Both the position numbers and the translations under genes were made by a program. The notes below the pieces were generated by a model that searched no databases, was not told where the DNA came from, and worked only from the letters and a program-made list of their open reading frames with translations. This document shows positions 27,007-35,502 of a stretch of DNA of 64,000 nt, one piece after another. The stretch's first letter is position 1. Every line of letters begins with the position of its first letter. The DNA is from Patulibacter minatonensis DSM 18081 (GTDB lineage Bacteria; Actinomycetota; Thermoleophilia; Solirubrobacterales; Solirubrobacteraceae), in assembly GCF_000519325.1 (NCBI RefSeq), contig NZ_KI912613.1:3987859-4051858 (forward strand), given 5' to 3'.

Positions 27007-27764
27007 TCGCCGACGTCGTCACCTGGCTGACGGACTCGTCGCACTGGACCGACACGAAGTTCGACACGGGCATCTGGACCCAGCTCCTGGCCCATCTGAA
27101 GTTCGTCGGGATCGCCCTGGCGATCGCGCTGCTGATCGCCCTGCCGCTCGGCCTGTTCATCGGCCACACGCGGCGGTGGGGCTGGCTCGTCGCCGGCGCC
27201 AACGCGCTGCGTGCCCTGCCGACGGTCGGCGTCCTCGTGCTGCTGACCGTGATCATCTCGCCGCACTTCCAGGGGCGCACCGACACCGGCTTCCTGATCC
27301 CGACCGAGATCGTCCTCGTCCTCCTCGCGGTCCCGCCGATCCTGTCGAACACGTACGCCGGCGTGCAGAACGTCGAACCGGGGATCCGGGACGCGGCGTT
27401 CGGGATGGGGATGACCGGCCCGCAGGTGCTCCTCCGGGTCGAGTTCCCGATCAGCCTGCCGCTGATCTTCTCCGGCGTCCGCAGCGCCACCCTGCAGCTG
27501 ATCGCCACGGCGACGGTCGCCTCCTACCTGCCCCTGGGCGGTCTGGGCCGCTTTATCTACGACGGCCTGGCCCAGCAGGACTACCCGCAGATGATCGGCG
27601 GAGGCGTGCTCGTCGCGGCACTGGCGCTCCTCACCGACCTCGTCCTGGCGACGATCCAGCGGTACGTCGTGTCCCGCGGCATCACCCGGCGCTTCTCGTC
27701 CAAGCAGGCCGTCCCGGACTCGCGGATCGCCGCGGTCCACGAGACGGACGGCGCGCACGCCTGA
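27003..27764 (+). CDS. opuCD: Osmoprotectant ABC transporter permease 2
   Basis: A 253-residue permease paralogous to the preceding one. It has an early span LKFVGIALAIALLIALPLGLFIG, ALRALPTVGVLVLLTVIIS, and the EAA-like coupling segment EPGIRDAAFGMGMTGPQVLLRVEFPISLPL. The extra ~20 residues before the first span and the basic C-terminus (RFSSKQAVPDSR) distinguish it from its partner. GTG 27003 overlaps the upstream stop by 4 bp. The first binding protein starts 75 bp downstream. Confidence 0.92.
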   Translation: MIADVVTWLTDSSHWTDTKFDTGIWTQLLAHLKFVGIALAIALLIALPLGLFIGHTRRWGWLVAGANALRALPTVGVLVLLTVIISPHFQGRTDTGFLIPTEIVLVLLAVPPILSNTYAGVQNVEPGIRDAAFGMGMTGPQVLLRVEFPISLPLIFSGVRSATLQLIATATVASYLPLGGLGRFIYDGLAQQDYPQMIGGGVLVAALALLTDLVLATIQRYVVSRGITRRFSSKQAVPDSRIAAVHETDGAHA

Positions 27765-27839
27765 TCCGGCGCGGCGCCGCGGACCCACGGCCGCCGCGCC
27801 ACCCACCTTCCACCCAGCACCCCACCACAAGGAACAGAC

Positions 27840-28799
27840 ATGACCTCCAGGATCCTGGCCTCCGGCGCCGCCGCCGCCGTCCTCGCCCTAGGCGTCACCG
27901 CCTGCGGCTCCGACAGCTCGGACGACACCACCACGGGCGGCTCGTCGTCGGCCGGTGGCGCGACCATCGCCAGCAAGTTCATCTTCGGCGGCGCCGCCGA
28001 GTTCAAGACCCGGGGAGACGGCCTCGACGGCCTGAAGCGGAACTACGGCGTCGAGTTCGGCAAGTTCCGGGTCACCGACACCGGCGGGCCGGTCACCGTC
28101 AACGCGCTGAAGAACGGTCAGGTCGACGCCGCCAACGTCTTCAGCACCGATCCGGCGATCAAGGCGAACGGCTTCGTGATCCTCGCGGACCCGAAGAGCA
28201 ACTTCGCGGCGCAGAACGTCGTCCCGATCATCACGAAGAGCAAGGCGAGCGACGGCGTCAAGACGACGCTGGACGGCATCTCCGCCAAGCTGACCACCGC
28301 CGGCCTGAGCGACCTGGTCTCCAAGGTGCAGGTCGACAAGGAGGATCCCGACGCCGTCGCCAAGGGCTGGCTGTCCCAGAACGGGCTGTCCAGCGCCGGC
28401 ACCGCCGCGAAGGGCGTCAAGCTGACCGTCGGGTCGGCGAACTTCCCCGAGAACGTCGTCCTGGCCGAGATCTACGCCGAGGCGCTGAAGGCCCAGGGCG
28501 CGTCGATCAAGACGAAGCTCAACATCGGCAGCCGCGAGAAGTACTACCCGGCGCTCAAGAGCGGCTCGCTCGACCTCTTCCCGGAGTACAGCGGCACGAT
28601 CCTGACGTACCTCGACAAGAAGGCCACCGCGTCCAAGCCGGACGACGTCTACACGGCGCTGCAGGCCGCGCTGCCGTCGAACCTGACCGCGCTGAACAAG
28701 TCCGACGCCCAGGACAGCGACACCGTGGTGGTCACGAAGGCCACCGCCGACAAGTTCGGCCTGAAGACGATCGCCGACCTGGCCAAGCCCGCCGAGTGA
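27840..28799 (+). CDS. OpuC-type osmoprotectant-binding lipoprotein, circularly permuted (copy 1)
   Basis: A 319-residue lipoprotein; lipobox LGVTAC puts the lipidated Cys at residue 22. The ligand-binding lobes are in reversed order relative to OpuCC. Residues ~40-185 (KFIFGGAAEFKTRGDGLDGL, DTGGPVTVNALKNGQVDAANVF, QVDKEDPDAVAKGWLSQNGL) are the part that normally forms the C-terminal half. Residues ~194-319 (LTVGSANFPENVVLAEIYAE, SREKYYPALKSGSLDLFPEY, ending in LKTIADLAKPAE) are normally the N-terminal half. The protein ends exactly where the normal chain would continue into KFVFGG. All ligand-lobe blocks remain, so binding is probably kept. AAGG at 27830-27833 precedes ATG 27840. Confidence 0.88.
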   Translation: MTSRILASGAAAAVLALGVTACGSDSSDDTTTGGSSSAGGATIASKFIFGGAAEFKTRGDGLDGLKRNYGVEFGKFRVTDTGGPVTVNALKNGQVDAANVFSTDPAIKANGFVILADPKSNFAAQNVVPIITKSKASDGVKTTLDGISAKLTTAGLSDLVSKVQVDKEDPDAVAKGWLSQNGLSSAGTAAKGVKLTVGSANFPENVVLAEIYAEALKAQGASIKTKLNIGSREKYYPALKSGSLDLFPEYSGTILTYLDKKATASKPDDVYTALQAALPSNLTALNKSDAQDSDTVVVTKATADKFGLKTIADLAKPAE

Positions 28800-28805
28800 T
28801 CCGCG

Positions 28806-28837
28806 GGTGCCGGAGCGCCCCGGGGCGCTCCGGCACC
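28806..28837 (+). terminator. Perfect 32-bp palindrome after binding protein 1
   Basis: GGTGCCGGAGCGCCCC and its exact complement, starting 7 bp after the stop, with no T-tract. It probably attenuates or ends opuC transcription, or stabilises the upstream mRNA, before the second binding-protein gene. Confidence 0.65.
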
Positions 28838-28940
28838 TCCTGCCCGAGGCGGACGCCCCGCGTCTGTCCATCCGTCGATGCCGACGGGTCCCCGTCGACG
28901 TCTAGGCTTCCCGGAGTCCCAACGACTCGATGGAGCACCA

Positions 28941-29894
28941 ATGAACATCAGGATCCTGGCGACCGGCGCGGCGACCGCGGCACTCGCCCTCGGCGTCGCC
29001 GCCTGCGGCTCGGACAGCTCGGACGACGGCGGCGGCTCGACCTCGGGCGGCGGCGCGACGATCGCGAGCAAGCTCATCATGGGCGGTCCACCCGAGTTCA
29101 AGACGCGGACCGACGGCCTTCCCGGCCTGAAGAGGAACTACGGCGTCGAGTTCGGCAAGTACACGGTCACCGACACCGGTGGCCCGGTCACGGTCAACGC
29201 GCTGAAGAACGGCCAGATCGAGGCCGCGGACCTCTTCACCACCGATCCGTCGATCGCGGCCAACACGTTCGTCATCCTCGCCGACCCGAAGAACAACTTC
29301 GCGGCCCAGGACGTCCTGCCGATCATCAACAAGTCGAAGGTCACCGACGGCGTCAAGTCGACCCTGAACGGCATCTCGGCCAAGCTGACCACCACGGGCC
29401 TCGGGGAGCTGGTCTCCCGGGTCCAGGTCGACAAGCAGAGCCCCGGCGCCGTCGCCAAGGGGTGGCTGTCCGAGAACGGCCTGGACGCGACGGGCACCGC
29501 GGCGAAGGGCAGCACGCTGACCGTCGGGTCGGCGAACTTCCCCGAGAACGTCGTCCTCGCCGAGATCTACGCCACGGCGCTGAAGGCCCAGGGCGCGACG
29601 ATCAGGACGAAGCTCAACATCGGCAGCCGCGAGAAGTACTACCCGGCGCTCAAGAGCGGCTCCCTCGACCTCTTCCCCGAGTACAGCGGCACGATCCTCA
29701 CCTACCTCGACAAGGACACGACGGCGACGACGTCCGACGAGGTCTTCAAGGCGCTCGAGGCCGCGCTGCCGTCGAACCTCGTCGCCCTCGACAAGTCGGC
29801 CGCCCAGGACAGCGACGCGATCGTCGTCACCAAGGCCACGGCCGACAAGTACGGCCTGAAGACGATCGCGGACCTGGCCAAGCCCGCCGAGTAG
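28941..29894 (+). CDS. OpuC-type osmoprotectant-binding lipoprotein, circularly permuted (copy 2)
   Basis: A 317-residue tandem paralogue of the previous gene with the same swapped lobe order, a lipobox (LGVAAC) and many identical codon blocks, notably around LTVGSANFPENVVLAEIYA. It differs in ligand-lobe details such as FTTDPSIAANTF in place of FSTDPAIKANGF, so it may bind a different betaine. ATG 28941 follows GGAG at 28931-28934. It lies behind the 32-bp palindrome and a 103-bp gap, so it may also have its own promoter and expression level. A long stem-loop after the stop separates it from the converging gatD. Confidence 0.88.
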   Translation: MNIRILATGAATAALALGVAACGSDSSDDGGGSTSGGGATIASKLIMGGPPEFKTRTDGLPGLKRNYGVEFGKYTVTDTGGPVTVNALKNGQIEAADLFTTDPSIAANTFVILADPKNNFAAQDVLPIINKSKVTDGVKSTLNGISAKLTTTGLGELVSRVQVDKQSPGAVAKGWLSENGLDATGTAAKGSTLTVGSANFPENVVLAEIYATALKAQGATIRTKLNIGSREKYYPALKSGSLDLFPEYSGTILTYLDKDTTATTSDEVFKALEAALPSNLVALDKSAAQDSDAIVVTKATADKYGLKTIADLAKPAE

Positions 29895-29897
29895 GCC

Positions 29898-29937
29898 CCC
29901 GGCGGTGGGCCGCCGCGGGCTGCGGCGGTCCGCCGGG
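29898..29937. terminator. Bidirectional stem-loop between opuC and gatD operons
   Basis: Stem CCCGGCGG/CCGCCGGG, then an internal loop, then CCGCCGC/GCGGCGG around a 5-nt loop. It sits in the 49-bp gap between two converging operons. Confidence 0.6.
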
Positions 29938-29943
29938 ATCCGG

Positions 29944-30666
29944 TCAGACCCCGGCGGCGCGCCGCGCGCCGGCGTGCGCGGCGTCCTCGAAGCGGTCGTC
30001 CAGCGGCTCGAGCTCGTCCGCGCGCACGCCGAGCGCGGACGCGATCAGCTCGTCCGCGAACCACGCGTTCTTCGGCAGCAGCGGACCGTGCAGGTACGTG
30101 CCGACGACGTTGCCGCTCCGTGCCCCTTCGAAGCCGGAGACGCCGGTGTTGCCGTGGCCGGACAGCACGCGGCCGAGCGGCTCCTGCCCGGCGGCCAGGA
30201 TCGTCCGTCCGCCGTGGTTCTCGAACCCCGCCAGGGTCCGGCCGTCGACCTCGATCGCGACGTTGCCGATCAGCCGGCCCTCGCCGCGCTCCGTGTGGAG
30301 GTCCAGCAGCCCGACCCCGGGGAGCGTGACCCCGGGCTCGAGCGCGTAGTGGTGGCCGAGCAGCTGGTAGCCGCCGCAGACCGCGAGCACGGCGCCGCCG
30401 CGCGCGGCGTGGGCGTGGACGGCGTCGCGCTTGACGGTCGTGAGGTCGACGGCGCAGAGCTGCTGGTCGCGGTCCTGCCCGCCCCCGAGGTACAGCAGGT
30501 CGTGCGCGTCGGGGTCGAGCTCGTCGCCGATCGTCGAGCGGGTCAGCTCGAAGCCGATCCCCCGCCACGCGCAACGGCGCTCGAGCATCAACAGGTTGCC
30601 GCGGTCGGCGTAGATGTTCAGGAGGTCGGGGTAGAGCGCGGCGATCCGCATCGTCTGCTCAGACAC
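29944..30666 (-). CDS. gatD: Lipid II isoglutaminyl synthase, glutaminase subunit GatD
   Basis: With MurT it amidates the alpha-carboxyl of D-Glu in lipid II. GatD is a class I glutamine amidotransferase-like (CobB/CobQ) subunit: catalytic Cys97 in LAVCGGYQLLG, the ligand block GFENHGGRT, and the catalytic His in GTYLHGPLLPKN. The 240-residue length is usual. The GTG start at 30666 overlaps the preceding methyltransferase by 8 bp. It is the last gene of the minus-strand operon dagK-like, murT, methyltransferase, gatD. Confidence 0.93.
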   Translation of the reverse strand: MSEQTMRIAALYPDLLNIYADRGNLLMLERRCAWRGIGFELTRSTIGDELDPDAHDLLYLGGGQDRDQQLCAVDLTTVKRDAVHAHAARGGAVLAVCGGYQLLGHHYALEPGVTLPGVGLLDLHTERGEGRLIGNVAIEVDGRTLAGFENHGGRTILAAGQEPLGRVLSGHGNTGVSGFEGARSGNVVGTYLHGPLLPKNAWFADELIASALGVRADELEPLDDRFEDAAHAGARRAAGV

Positions 30667-31465
30667 CGAACATCACCACCCGGCTGCCGACGTGCTCCTC
30701 GGTCGCGACGACCTCGCGCGTGGGCAGGACCCGCAGGCCGACCGCGCGGCCCTCGTCCTCGAGCCCGTCGACGTCCAGGACGTCCAGCACGGTGCGGTCG
30801 CTCGTCACGCGGCGGTCGCCCGCGGGGGTCACGACCTCGCGCACGCGGTCCAGGACGATCCGCCCGTCGGCGACGTCGACGCCGACCGGGCGGCTGGCGT
30901 AGACCGTGCCGCCGTGGTCCTTCATGTCGGGGGCGAGGTGCGCGGCCTCGTCGGCGCCGAACGGCTCGACGTCCTCCACGATCGCGATCGCCGCGACGCC
31001 GCCCGGGGTCAGGTGGTCGCGGATGCCCTGCAGGAGCGCCGCCCGCCCGGCCGCGCCGTCGAGCAGCTGGACGGTCTGCATGGGGGCGACGATCAGGGCG
31101 AAGCGCTCGCCGAGCCGGAGCTCCCGGGCGTCGCTGACCGCCGCGGCCGCCGGCAGCGAGCGCAGGGCGGCGCGGCGACGGAGCTCGGCGCAGAAGGCGG
31201 CGTCGACGTCGACCCCGAGGACCGCGCGGCCCCGGGAGGCGAGGTCGAGCGACACCCGTCCGGTGCCGCTGCCCAGGTCGAGCACCCGCGACGGCGACGG
31301 CGTCCCGGGCGGGATCAGCTCGTCCGCCAACGTGCGCCACAGGCGGAGGTCCGCCCGGTAGCCGCCGCACTCGAGGTCGTGCCAGCGGACGTGGTCGAGT
31401 TCGCGGTCCGCGGCCTCGGCGAGGGCGTCCGCCGCGTCGTGCGTGGTGTCGGGACGGCCGCTCAC
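30659..31465 (-). CDS. Class I SAM-dependent methyltransferase inside the murT-gatD operon
   Basis: A 268-residue protein with a Rossmann methyltransferase core: motif I VLDLGSGTGRVSLDLASRG, motif II VLGVDVDAAFCAEL, then AVSDARELRLGERFALIVAP and HLTPGGVAAIAIVED. The substrate is unknown. The gene overlaps murT (GTGA) upstream and gatD downstream, so it is translated together with the two subunits of one enzyme, which in most actinobacteria are adjacent. That placement suggests a cell-wall precursor or a partner protein as substrate, but this is inference only. The C-terminal segment (RVLPTREVVATEEHVGSRVVM) is a beta-rich extension seen in several small-molecule methyltransferases. Confidence 0.8.
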   Translation of the reverse strand: MSGRPDTTHDAADALAEAADRELDHVRWHDLECGGYRADLRLWRTLADELIPPGTPSPSRVLDLGSGTGRVSLDLASRGRAVLGVDVDAAFCAELRRRAALRSLPAAAAVSDARELRLGERFALIVAPMQTVQLLDGAAGRAALLQGIRDHLTPGGVAAIAIVEDVEPFGADEAAHLAPDMKDHGGTVYASRPVGVDVADGRIVLDRVREVVTPAGDRRVTSDRTVLDVLDVDGLEDEGRAVGLRVLPTREVVATEEHVGSRVVMFGV

Positions 31466-32898
31466 GCGAACGACCCCTTCGCGGCGCCGCGCCGGACGAG
31501 CTCCTCGCGCAGCTCGAGCATCGCGGTGTAGGTCGGGATCGCGTGGATCGGCACGGCGTGGTCCTGCGGGGCGGCCGCGAGCGCGTGGTCGAGCGCGGCG
31601 GAGATCCCGTCGGTGACGACGGCGATCCGGTCGGGCGCGACGCCGGCGTACTTCCAGCGCACCGCCATCTCCGCGGCCCGGGTGCCGGCGCAGGTCACGT
31701 GGCGGACCCGGCTCGCGATGGCCTCGAGGTCGGCGTCCCACACCCACGAGACGTCGCGGCCGTCGGCGATGCGGTCGTTGAGCACCGCGAGCAGGTCGAG
31801 CTCGTCCTCCGCCAGCGCGAGGGTCCGGGCGACCTCGTTGGCGCCGGCCGGGTTCTTCACGAGCAGGAGCTGGAGCTCGCGCTCGCCGATCCGGACGGTC
31901 TCCGCGCGGCCGAACGCCGCGGCGGTCGAGGTCAGGCCGGCGGCGATCGTCGCGGCGGGCACGCCGAGCGCGTGGGTCAGGGCCGCGGCGCCGAGGGCGT
32001 TGTAGACGTTGTAGAGGCCCGGCAGGTGGACGTCGACGGTCACCGTGCCGTCGGGCAGGCGCAGGTCGATCGTCGAGCCCCGCGTCCCGTGCAGCACGAC
32101 CCGATCGGCGGTGACCTGGGGCTCCGGGCGCCGGTGCCCGCAGCTCGGGCACGCGTAGTGGCCGAGGTGCCCGACGAACGACGCCGTGTAGACGTAGGAG
32201 GCGCCGCAGATCCGGCAGGTCGTGGCGTCGGACGCGTGGTCCGCGGTGTCGCGCGCGACCGCGACGTCCTGCACCCCGAAGTAGAGGACGTCGGCGCGGT
32301 CGATGCCGAGATCGGCGACCGCCGGGTCGTCGGCTCCCAGGACCAGCCGGAAGCCGGGCTCGCCGCTCGCGGTCGTCGTCGCGGCGTCGTCGGCCACGAT
32401 CTGGTGCCAGCGGTCCGCGATCGCCTCCAGCTCGCCGTAGCGGTCCAGCTGGTCGCGGAAGAGGTTCGCGAGCAGCACCACCCGCGGGCGCAGCGCCCGG
32501 ACGAGGCCGTCGAGCCAGAACTCGTCGACCTCGAACAGCCCGAGCGCGCCGGTCGGCCGTCCGCGCCGCCAGGAGCCCAGCAGCGACGCGGCGATCCCGC
32601 CGGCCATGTTCGCGCCCTGCCGGTTGTGCACGAGCGTCGTCCCGTGGGCCTCCAGGATCGACGCGACGAGCGCGGCCGTCGTCGTCTTCCCGTTCGTGGC
32701 GCTGAGGACGACGGACCCCTCGTCGAGGCGGTCGGACATGCGCGCGATCGCGTCGGGCCGCATGCGGGTCAGCACCTTGCCCGGGAGGCTCGTGCCGCCC
32801 TTCCCGGCGAGGCGGGCCATGCGCCCGGCGAGGCGGGCCGTGGCGACGGCGGCGGGCAGCGGCACGCCGGTGCGTGCCTGGACGGCGGGCGCGCTCAC
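31462..32898 (-). CDS. murT: Lipid II isoglutaminyl synthase, Mur-ligase-like subunit MurT
   Basis: A 478-residue ATP-dependent subunit that activates the D-Glu carboxyl of lipid II for amidation by ammonia from GatD. It has the Mur ligase P-loop SATNGKTTTAAL near residue 66, FEVDEFWLDGL, and the MurT-specific zinc ribbon with CRICGASY near 228 and CPSCGHRR near 249. DUF1727-like C-terminal residues (NDRIADGRDVSWVWDADLE) follow. The GTG start overlaps the dagK-like gene stop by 4 bp. Confidence 0.95.
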   Translation of the reverse strand: MSAPAVQARTGVPLPAAVATARLAGRMARLAGKGGTSLPGKVLTRMRPDAIARMSDRLDEGSVVLSATNGKTTTAALVASILEAHGTTLVHNRQGANMAGGIAASLLGSWRRGRPTGALGLFEVDEFWLDGLVRALRPRVVLLANLFRDQLDRYGELEAIADRWHQIVADDAATTTASGEPGFRLVLGADDPAVADLGIDRADVLYFGVQDVAVARDTADHASDATTCRICGASYVYTASFVGHLGHYACPSCGHRRPEPQVTADRVVLHGTRGSTIDLRLPDGTVTVDVHLPGLYNVYNALGAAALTHALGVPAATIAAGLTSTAAAFGRAETVRIGERELQLLLVKNPAGANEVARTLALAEDELDLLAVLNDRIADGRDVSWVWDADLEAIASRVRHVTCAGTRAAEMAVRWKYAGVAPDRIAVVTDGISAALDHALAAAPQDHAVPIHAIPTYTAMLELREELVRRGAAKGSFA

Positions 32899-33929
32899 GC
32901 GGCGACCCCCGACGGCCGGTCGACCCCGGACCGGAGGCCCCCGGCCGCCGGCACCAGCAGCCGCAGGGACGCCGGACGGGTCGAGATCGTCAGCGGCAGC
33001 ACGCCGATCGGGTCGCCGTCGGCGTAGGCCACCAGCGGACCGTCGGCCTCGACGCGGATCGTGCGGGCGGTCGAGAGCTCGACGTACCGGGTCCCGACGT
33101 GGCTGCCGCGGAAGACGCGGGGGAGGAAGCGGAGGATGCGCAGCCGGTCGCGCCAGCCGCAGCGGTCCGGCCGGCCGCGGTGGGGGACCGCGACGACGTC
33201 GAGGACGCCGTCGCCGAGCGAGGCGTGGGGCGCCATGTGCATCCCCCCACCGTAGGCACCCGAGTTCGCGACCGCGAGCAGGAGCACCGTCGAGGCCCGC
33301 TCGGCGCCGTCGGCCACGATGCGCAGCGGCACCGGGCGCAGTCCGGCCAGCGCGCCGACCGCGCCGACGACGTAGACGAGGCCACCGAGCGCCGGCGGGG
33401 CGGCGTTGGCGATCCGGTTGGCCTCGGCGTCGAAGCCGATCGAGACGATCGACAGGAAGGTCCGGTCGACCCCGTCGGAGCCGCGGGCGACGCCGGTGTC
33501 CAGCAGCGCCTCGACCCCGCAGGCGAGCGTCTCGGTCGCGGCCTCCTGATCGGTCGGCAGCCCGAGGAACCGGGCGAAGTCGTTGCCGCGGCCGGCGGGG
33601 AGCAGCCCGACGACCGCGTCGTCGCGGAGGACGGCCTCGCCGGCCAGGATCCGCAGCATCCCGTCACCACCGACGGCGACCGCGACGTCGCCGCGGTCGA
33701 ACGCGCGCCGGGCCTCCTGCGCGGCGTGCTCGGCGTCGAGCGTCTCGACGGTCCGCACGCGCATCCCGCGGGCCGTCAGCCGGGAGGCGGCCTCGGCCGC
33801 GGTGCGCCGCCCGCGACCGCCGCCGGCCGCCGGGTTGACCACGAGCGTGATCCGGCGGGCACGCGGATCGGTCGTCCGCGCGACGGGCGCTGACGCTCCC
33901 GGTGCGACGTCGTGGGTCCGTGAGGGCAC
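32895..33929 (-). CDS. Diacylglycerol/lipid kinase family protein
   Basis: A 344-residue DAGK-catalytic-domain protein (DgkB/YegS/LCB5 type). It has TLVVNPAAGGGRGRR near residue 30, the GGDGMLR loop that binds ATP, LLPAGRGNDFARFLG, and the C-terminal DGPLVAYADGD block. It probably phosphorylates diacylglycerol or a related lipid at the inner membrane face. It starts the operon that continues into murT, so lipid carrier or membrane lipid turnover may be linked with lipid II modification. GTG 33929 is the likely start; it is divergent from the cyclophilin gene by 114 bp. Confidence 0.85.
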   Translation of the reverse strand: MPSRTHDVAPGASAPVARTTDPRARRITLVVNPAAGGGRGRRTAAEAASRLTARGMRVRTVETLDAEHAAQEARRAFDRGDVAVAVGGDGMLRILAGEAVLRDDAVVGLLPAGRGNDFARFLGLPTDQEAATETLACGVEALLDTGVARGSDGVDRTFLSIVSIGFDAEANRIANAAPPALGGLVYVVGAVGALAGLRPVPLRIVADGAERASTVLLLAVANSGAYGGGMHMAPHASLGDGVLDVVAVPHRGRPDRCGWRDRLRILRFLPRVFRGSHVGTRYVELSTARTIRVEADGPLVAYADGDPIGVLPLTISTRPASLRLLVPAAGGLRSGVDRPSGVAA

Positions 33930-34031
33930 CCGCGAAGTATCGCGGGCCCTCCGGACCTCCGTCGCGACCCGCGCCTCCGCGCGCGGACGGCACCCCGTCC
34001 GACCTGCGCGTCGGCCCCGCGGGACCCGGTC

Positions 34032-34037
34032 TATGCT
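34032..34037 (+). promoter_or_regulatory. -10 box (TATGCT) of the cyclophilin gene, leaderless type
   Basis: TATGCT ends 6 nt before the GTG at 34044, predicting an mRNA that begins at the start codon. Confidence 0.55.
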
Positions 34038-34043
34038 GCCGCC

Positions 34044-34799
34044 GTGGCCTTCTCGTCCTCCCGCTCCCGATCGACGACGACCCGGCGGCTGACCGCGCTG
34101 CTCGCGACCGGGGCGCTCGCGACCGGTCTCGCCGCCTGCGGCGACGACGACTCCGGGTCGAGCACCGCCTCGACGGCGGCCGACGCCCCGACCACCGCGA
34201 CGAGCCCCTCCACCACGACGCCTGCCACCACGACGGCCGAGGAGGCGTCCTGCACCTCGGTCTCCGAGCCGGAGCCGCGCACCGACGAGCCGGACCTCCC
34301 GAAGCCGAAGCCGGCGAAGCTCACCGGCTCGTGGACGGTCACGATGACCACGAACTGCGGGTCGTTCTCGATCGCGCTGGACACGAAGCGCCAGCCGAAG
34401 ACCGCGGCGTCGTTCAAGTCGCTCGTCGTCGCGAAGTTCTTCGACGGCCTCACCTTCCACCGGATCTCGCCGAACTTCGTGATCCAGGGCGGAGACCCGT
34501 CCGGCGACGGCACCGGCGGTCCCGGGTACTCCGTGCGCGAGACCCCGCCGGCCGACGCGGCCTACACGAGGGGCGTCGTGGCGATGGCGAAGACCGGCAC
34601 CGAGCCCGACGGCACGAGCGGCAGCCAGTTCTACGTCGTCACCGCCGAGGACAGCGGTCTGCCGCCGCAGTACGCGATCGTCGGCAAGGTCGTGAAGGGG
34701 ATGGACACCGTCGACCGCATCGCGGCGGAGGGCACCGGCCAGGACGGCCCGCCCTCCCAGCCGGTCGTGATCTCGAAGGCCGTGGCCTCCGGGGGCTGA
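34044..34799 (+). CDS. Cyclophilin-type peptidyl-prolyl isomerase lipoprotein
   Basis: A 251-residue exported lipoprotein: a twin-basic N-terminus, a hydrophobic span, and lipobox GLAAC near residue 33. A Ser/Thr-rich linker follows, then a cyclophilin domain (about 95-245) with FFDGLTFHRISPNFVIQGGD, MAKTGTEPDGTSGSQFYVV and YAIVGKVVKGMDTVDRI. The active-site Arg (FHRI) and the Gln of GSQFYV are present. It probably helps fold secreted proteins outside the membrane. A TATGCT -10 box 6 nt upstream indicates a leaderless transcript. Confidence 0.92.
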   Translation: MAFSSSRSRSTTTRRLTALLATGALATGLAACGDDDSGSSTASTAADAPTTATSPSTTTPATTTAEEASCTSVSEPEPRTDEPDLPKPKPAKLTGSWTVTMTTNCGSFSIALDTKRQPKTAASFKSLVVAKFFDGLTFHRISPNFVIQGGDPSGDGTGGPGYSVRETPPADAAYTRGVVAMAKTGTEPDGTSGSQFYVVTAEDSGLPPQYAIVGKVVKGMDTVDRIAAEGTGQDGPPSQPVVISKAVASGG

Positions 34800-34823
34800 G
34801 CCGCGAGCCGTCCCGGCGACCGG

Positions 34824-35393
34824 TCAGGGACGGCGGGCCGTGCGCGTCGAGCGGGGGATCCGCTCGGCGTGGTCCCAGCGCAGCTCGTAGAGCTGGCGGT
34901 CCCCGTCGTCCTGCACCACGCGCAGCCCGGCGTTCCGCAGCACCTGGTGGCTCGTCGGGTTGACGAGGTCGGTGTCCGCACGGATCCCGCGGACGTCGTT
35001 GCGGGCGCGGAGCCACGGGACGAGGGCCCGCAGCATCTCCGTCGCGAACCCGTTGCCCCGGCAGGCCGGGGCGATCCCGAAGGTGATCATCGCGACGCGG
35101 TCGCGGTCCGGCGGCTCGAGGAACGTCAGGTCGCCCACGACGACGTCCTGCGACGCCAGGATGATCTGGTACTGCGTCCAGGGGTCCTCCGCGAGCACCG
35201 GCACGACGCCCACGGACGCGCGCTGGCGCTCCTGGACCATCGCCGCCGACACGAGGCTCTCGTCGAGCGGGTAGCCGTCGGCCCAGATGCGGTCGGGGTC
35301 CTCGAGGCCCTGCATCAGCGCGTCGAAGTCGCCCGGCCCCATCGGACGGACGATGAGCCGGTCCGTCCGCAGGATCCCGTCGCGCTCGAGCAC
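34824..35393 (-). CDS. GNAT-family N-acetyltransferase
   Basis: A 189-residue acetyltransferase of the RimJ/RimL-like group: ILRTDRLIVRPMGPGDFDAL at the N-terminus, then VAMITFGIAPACRGNGFATEMLRALVPWL, the acetyl-CoA loop, and TDLVNPTSHQVLRNAGLRVV near the C-terminus. This group acetylates protein N-termini, antibiotics or small amines; nothing here identifies the acceptor. GTG 35393 is the start. It stands alone, converging on the cyclophilin gene with a 24-bp gap. Confidence 0.85.
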   Translation of the reverse strand: MLERDGILRTDRLIVRPMGPGDFDALMQGLEDPDRIWADGYPLDESLVSAAMVQERQRASVGVVPVLAEDPWTQYQIILASQDVVVGDLTFLEPPDRDRVAMITFGIAPACRGNGFATEMLRALVPWLRARNDVRGIRADTDLVNPTSHQVLRNAGLRVVQDDGDRQLYELRWDHAERIPRSTRTARRP

Positions 35394-35502
35394 ACCGCGA
35401 AGCTACACGCCCCGGAGGACGCCGGGTGGAAACCGGCGCACACGTCCGGCGTGTGCGCCGTCTGCCCCTCCGGTGCGCCGGCCGGGACGGTGTGAGCGGT
35501 CC

